A stretch of 64,000 nt of DNA from Ruminococcaceae bacterium FB2012 (GTDB taxonomy: Bacteria; Bacillota; Clostridia; Oscillospirales; Ruminococcaceae): NCBI GenBank assembly GCA_900104495.1, contig FMXS01000008.1, forward strand, positions 148,564-212,563. Reading direction: 5' to 3'. A model generated the notes under the pieces. It had not been told where the DNA came from. It searched no databases and worked only from the letters and a program-made list of their open reading frames with translations. Every line of letters begins with the position of its first letter. Positions within the stretch are counted from its first letter, which is position 1. A program made the position numbers and the translations under genes. Positions 62,732-64,000 of the stretch are shown here, piece after piece.

Positions 62732-63247
62732 ATGAAAAAAACAAGAATAATCGCAGCAGCTTTTGCAGCAGCAATGACAATGACAACAGCCGCAGCTATC
62801 AGCGCATCGGCAGAAAGCACAGAGATCAAGTCCGACGAGTTCGTCTGCATCTGGGACGTCCCGGAGGAAAAAGTGCCTACGCTCTTTGAGCAGGTCCAGA
62901 AGTGGATAGATCAGATTAGCCAAAAGAAAAACGAGCCCCAGAAGAAAAGGCTTGTTGATATGTATGGGATCGAAATAGAAAGGCTGGTAAAAACAGAATA
63001 CAATATGACATTAAGGCAGTTCTATGACGCAGCGTATGATCTGCGGAAATATCTGCAGTATAATTGCACCCTTGAGCAGACAGAGATTTTTATCCGTGAC
63101 GGAATGAAAAGAGCGTCAGACTTCAGATGCGAGCCCACATGGAACGAGGATATGATAAGGTTTCTGAAGGACTACTGGGACGAATTCTCAGAATATGTAC
63201 GCACCAGAGATCTGAAGCTTGAAAGTATCAATGTTTATGATAACTAA
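62732..63247 (+). CDS. Small secreted helical protein
   Basis: 171 residues from ATG 62732 (AAAGGAG upstream). The signal peptide is clear (MKKTRIIAAAFAAAMTMTTA, cleavage after SASA). The mature part is mostly helical, rich in charged residues, with three Cys at FVCIW, YNCTL and FRCEP. It lacks an anchor. It is controlled by element R3 and likely belongs to the RiPP operon's regulon; immunity or a secreted partner are possible roles. Family not recognised. Confidence 0.75.
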   Translation: MKKTRIIAAAFAAAMTMTTAAAISASAESTEIKSDEFVCIWDVPEEKVPTLFEQVQKWIDQISQKKNEPQKKRLVDMYGIEIERLVKTEYNMTLRQFYDAAYDLRKYLQYNCTLEQTEIFIRDGMKRASDFRCEPTWNEDMIRFLKDYWDEFSEYVRTRDLKLESINVYDN

Positions 63248-63298
63248 GAGTAAACAAAGATAAATGATAGGAGAAAAAATCTGAAAAACGAAAAAAAC

Positions 63299-63348
63299 TG
63301 TAAGTAGTTTGTAAGAGGTGCTGTGATATAATAAAGACACAGCAAAGG
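63299..63348 (+). promoter_or_regulatory. Direct-repeat promoter element R4
   Basis: TGTAAG at 63299 and 63310, TATAAT at 63327-63332. The 60 bp after it (AACAGGCAAAAACAGACGGTC and on) match those after R1, so R4-R5 is a duplicate of R1-R2. Confidence 0.78.
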
Positions 63349-63410
63349 GAAAACCCCATAAAACAGGCAAAAACAGACGGTCAAAAAAATATTTAAAAAA
63401 CATGATGATC

Positions 63411-63460
63411 TGTAAGTAGTTTGTAAGAGGCGATGTGATATAATGTAATCACAGCAAGAG
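63411..63460 (+). promoter_or_regulatory. Direct-repeat promoter element R5
   Basis: TGTAAG at 63411 and 63422, TATAAT at 63439-63444 inside TGTGAT...ATCACA. It drives the 27-residue peptide gene. Confidence 0.78.
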
Positions 63461-63499
63461 AAAAGAAGCAGCAACAAGAAAAAAACAATGACAGCTAAG

Positions 63500-63660
63500 A
63501 GAACACTAACAATAACCAAGCTTGAATGAAAGGAGGAAAAATTATGATCACATTTTGTTATGTAATGCTCGGCGTAACCACAACAGCATATATCGTGGGA
63601 GGTATTCTCTCGACGATCTTCGGATAATAAACGACACTAACGATAACCAAGCTTGAATGA
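63500..63660 (+). repeat. Direct repeats flanking the 27-residue peptide gene
   Basis: ACACTAACAATAACCAAGC with following TTGAATGAAA (about 63500-63530) recurs with one mismatch at about 63633-63661, on both sides of the peptide gene. This suggests a tandem array of such genes that lost a copy, or slipped duplication. Confidence 0.65.
63544..63627 (+). CDS. 27-residue hydrophobic peptide
   Basis: ATG 63544 follows AAAGGAGG by 7 nt. The peptide is nearly all hydrophobic (MITFCYVMLGVTTTAYIVGG and a short end, STIFG) and would span a membrane once. It could be a small toxin-like, immunity or signalling peptide. It is controlled by R5. The strong ribosome site supports translation. Confidence 0.55.
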   Translation: MITFCYVMLGVTTTAYIVGGILSTIFG

Positions 63661-63795
63661 AACCTGCTAAGAAAAATCAATAGGCAGAACAGCCAAATTT
63701 GAAAGGAATGCATTATTGAAAACGCTAATGAATTCATACTGCTGAAAGGGCATAGCAAAGCTGACGTATGAAAGCAGGGTTTCAAACGCCTGATG

Positions 63796-63811
63796 TGTAA
63801 GTAGTTGCGGA
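63796..63811 (+). promoter_or_regulatory. Broken direct-repeat element R6 at the IS boundary
   Basis: TGTAAGTAGTT (63796-63806) matches the other elements exactly, but the second TGTAAG is replaced by GCGGAAAGG. The change marks the probable insertion point of the IS110-family element. Confidence 0.65.
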
Positions 63812-63815
63812 AAGG

Positions 63816-64000
63816 TTATTCAGAGTAAAGCTCCATGACCTTGCCGTAGTAAACACGAAGGAACTTGTTCAGTCCTGCGATCATTGCTTCCTTGCCGCAT
63901 TTGCCTTCGCTGCGTTTCTTCTGTATAAATTCATAGACGGGATCGTTAATAGGCTTGTGCTTGATCAGCGACTGCATGATCTCATAACCGGTCTTACGGA
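63816..64000 (-). CDS. IS110-family transposase, C-terminal end (partial)
   Basis: About 61 codons end at the stop 63816-63818; the rest lies beyond the window. The sequence (GYEIMQSLIKHKPINDPVYE, FIQKKRSEGKCGKEAMIAG and LNKFLRVYYGKVMELYSE) matches the C-terminal tail of IS110/IS116-type transposases, with KxxxEAMIAGLNK near the end. IS110 elements use a DEDD transposase and a non-coding guide (bridge) RNA. The stop lies about 10 bp from the inferred element edge. Confidence 0.7.
   Translation of the reverse strand, partial: RKTGYEIMQSLIKHKPINDPVYEFIQKKRSEGKCGKEAMIAGLNKFLRVYYGKVMELYSE

Noticed and set aside
62247..63811. CRISPR array
   Set aside because: The repeats are irregularly spaced (about 110 to 650 bp), contain promoter parts and are each followed by a gene or another promoter; no cas genes are present.
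1..64000. tRNA, rRNA or origin of replication
   Set aside because: No cloverleaf, rRNA core sequence or DnaA-box cluster was noticed on reading both strands; a covariance search was not possible.

Overview
The window looks like chromosomal DNA of a gut or rumen Firmicute, most likely Ruminococcus or a close Oscillospiraceae relative. This is inferred from gene families rather than a marker gene: a [FeFe]-hydrogenase-like protein fused to GGDEF, BspA-like secreted repeats, an NPxTG cell-wall anchor, FtsX-type ABC operons and an NHLM bacteriocin exporter. Strong sigma-A promoters (TTGACA, 17 bp, TATAAT) recur. No rRNA, tRNA or CRISPR array was seen.

Region 1 (1-11 kb, all minus strand) is ABC transporter territory. 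It holds the 5' part of an ABC exporter, a lone ATPase overlapping a curious sigma-region-2/membrane protein, a four-gene sigma / membrane protein / permease / ATPase operon, and a fused ATPase-permease. Region 2 (11.2-15.6 kb) is a plus-strand operon encoding a condensation-domain protein, a carrier protein, an acyl-activating enzyme and an alpha/beta hydrolase. Region 3 (15.8-22 kb) has an ArAE-like membrane domain fused to a HAD-like domain, then a five-gene operon: circularly permuted ATP-grasp, alpha-E, transglutaminase and two AstE/AspA-like metallohydrolases. Both transcription units start with a hairpin plus U-run right after the promoter. Region 4 (22-26.5 kb, minus) holds a small alarmone synthetase co-transcribed with a two-component system, and a HAD hydrolase with an XRE regulator.

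Region 5 (26.5-33.4 kb) carries a double CbbX/SpoVK-like AAA+ protein and a 53-residue Cys-containing peptide. Each is preceded by the same structured RNA leader with covarying stems. A secreted BspA-like protein and a 200 bp MITE follow. Region 6 (33.5-39.2 kb, minus) is an operon of a GAF-ABC ATPase, an FtsX permease and the hydrogenase-GGDEF protein. Region 7 (39.4-45.8 kb) mixes a frameshifted wall-anchored protein, a large hybrid histidine kinase, a promoter-driven structured RNA candidate and a graveyard of gene fragments.

Region 8 (45.8-63.8 kb) is the most interesting. A 16 kb operon starts with a PP2C phosphatase and a STAS protein, then a ketoreductase-like SDR, an NHLM export system (accessory protein, C39 peptidase-ABC, second ABC), seven tandem precursor peptides with double-glycine leaders and unusually long Cys-patterned cores, an ACP, a ketosynthase, a chain-length-factor-like partner, a tandem GNAT and a radical SAM/SPASM enzyme with a PqqD-like N-terminus. 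This suggests a RiPP hybridised with a minimal type II polyketide/fatty-acid pathway, with the GNAT as likely acyl-transfer step. The operon and several small downstream peptide genes share a direct-repeat promoter element (TGTAAG twice, 11 bp apart). An IS110-family element has interrupted the last copy at the window's end.
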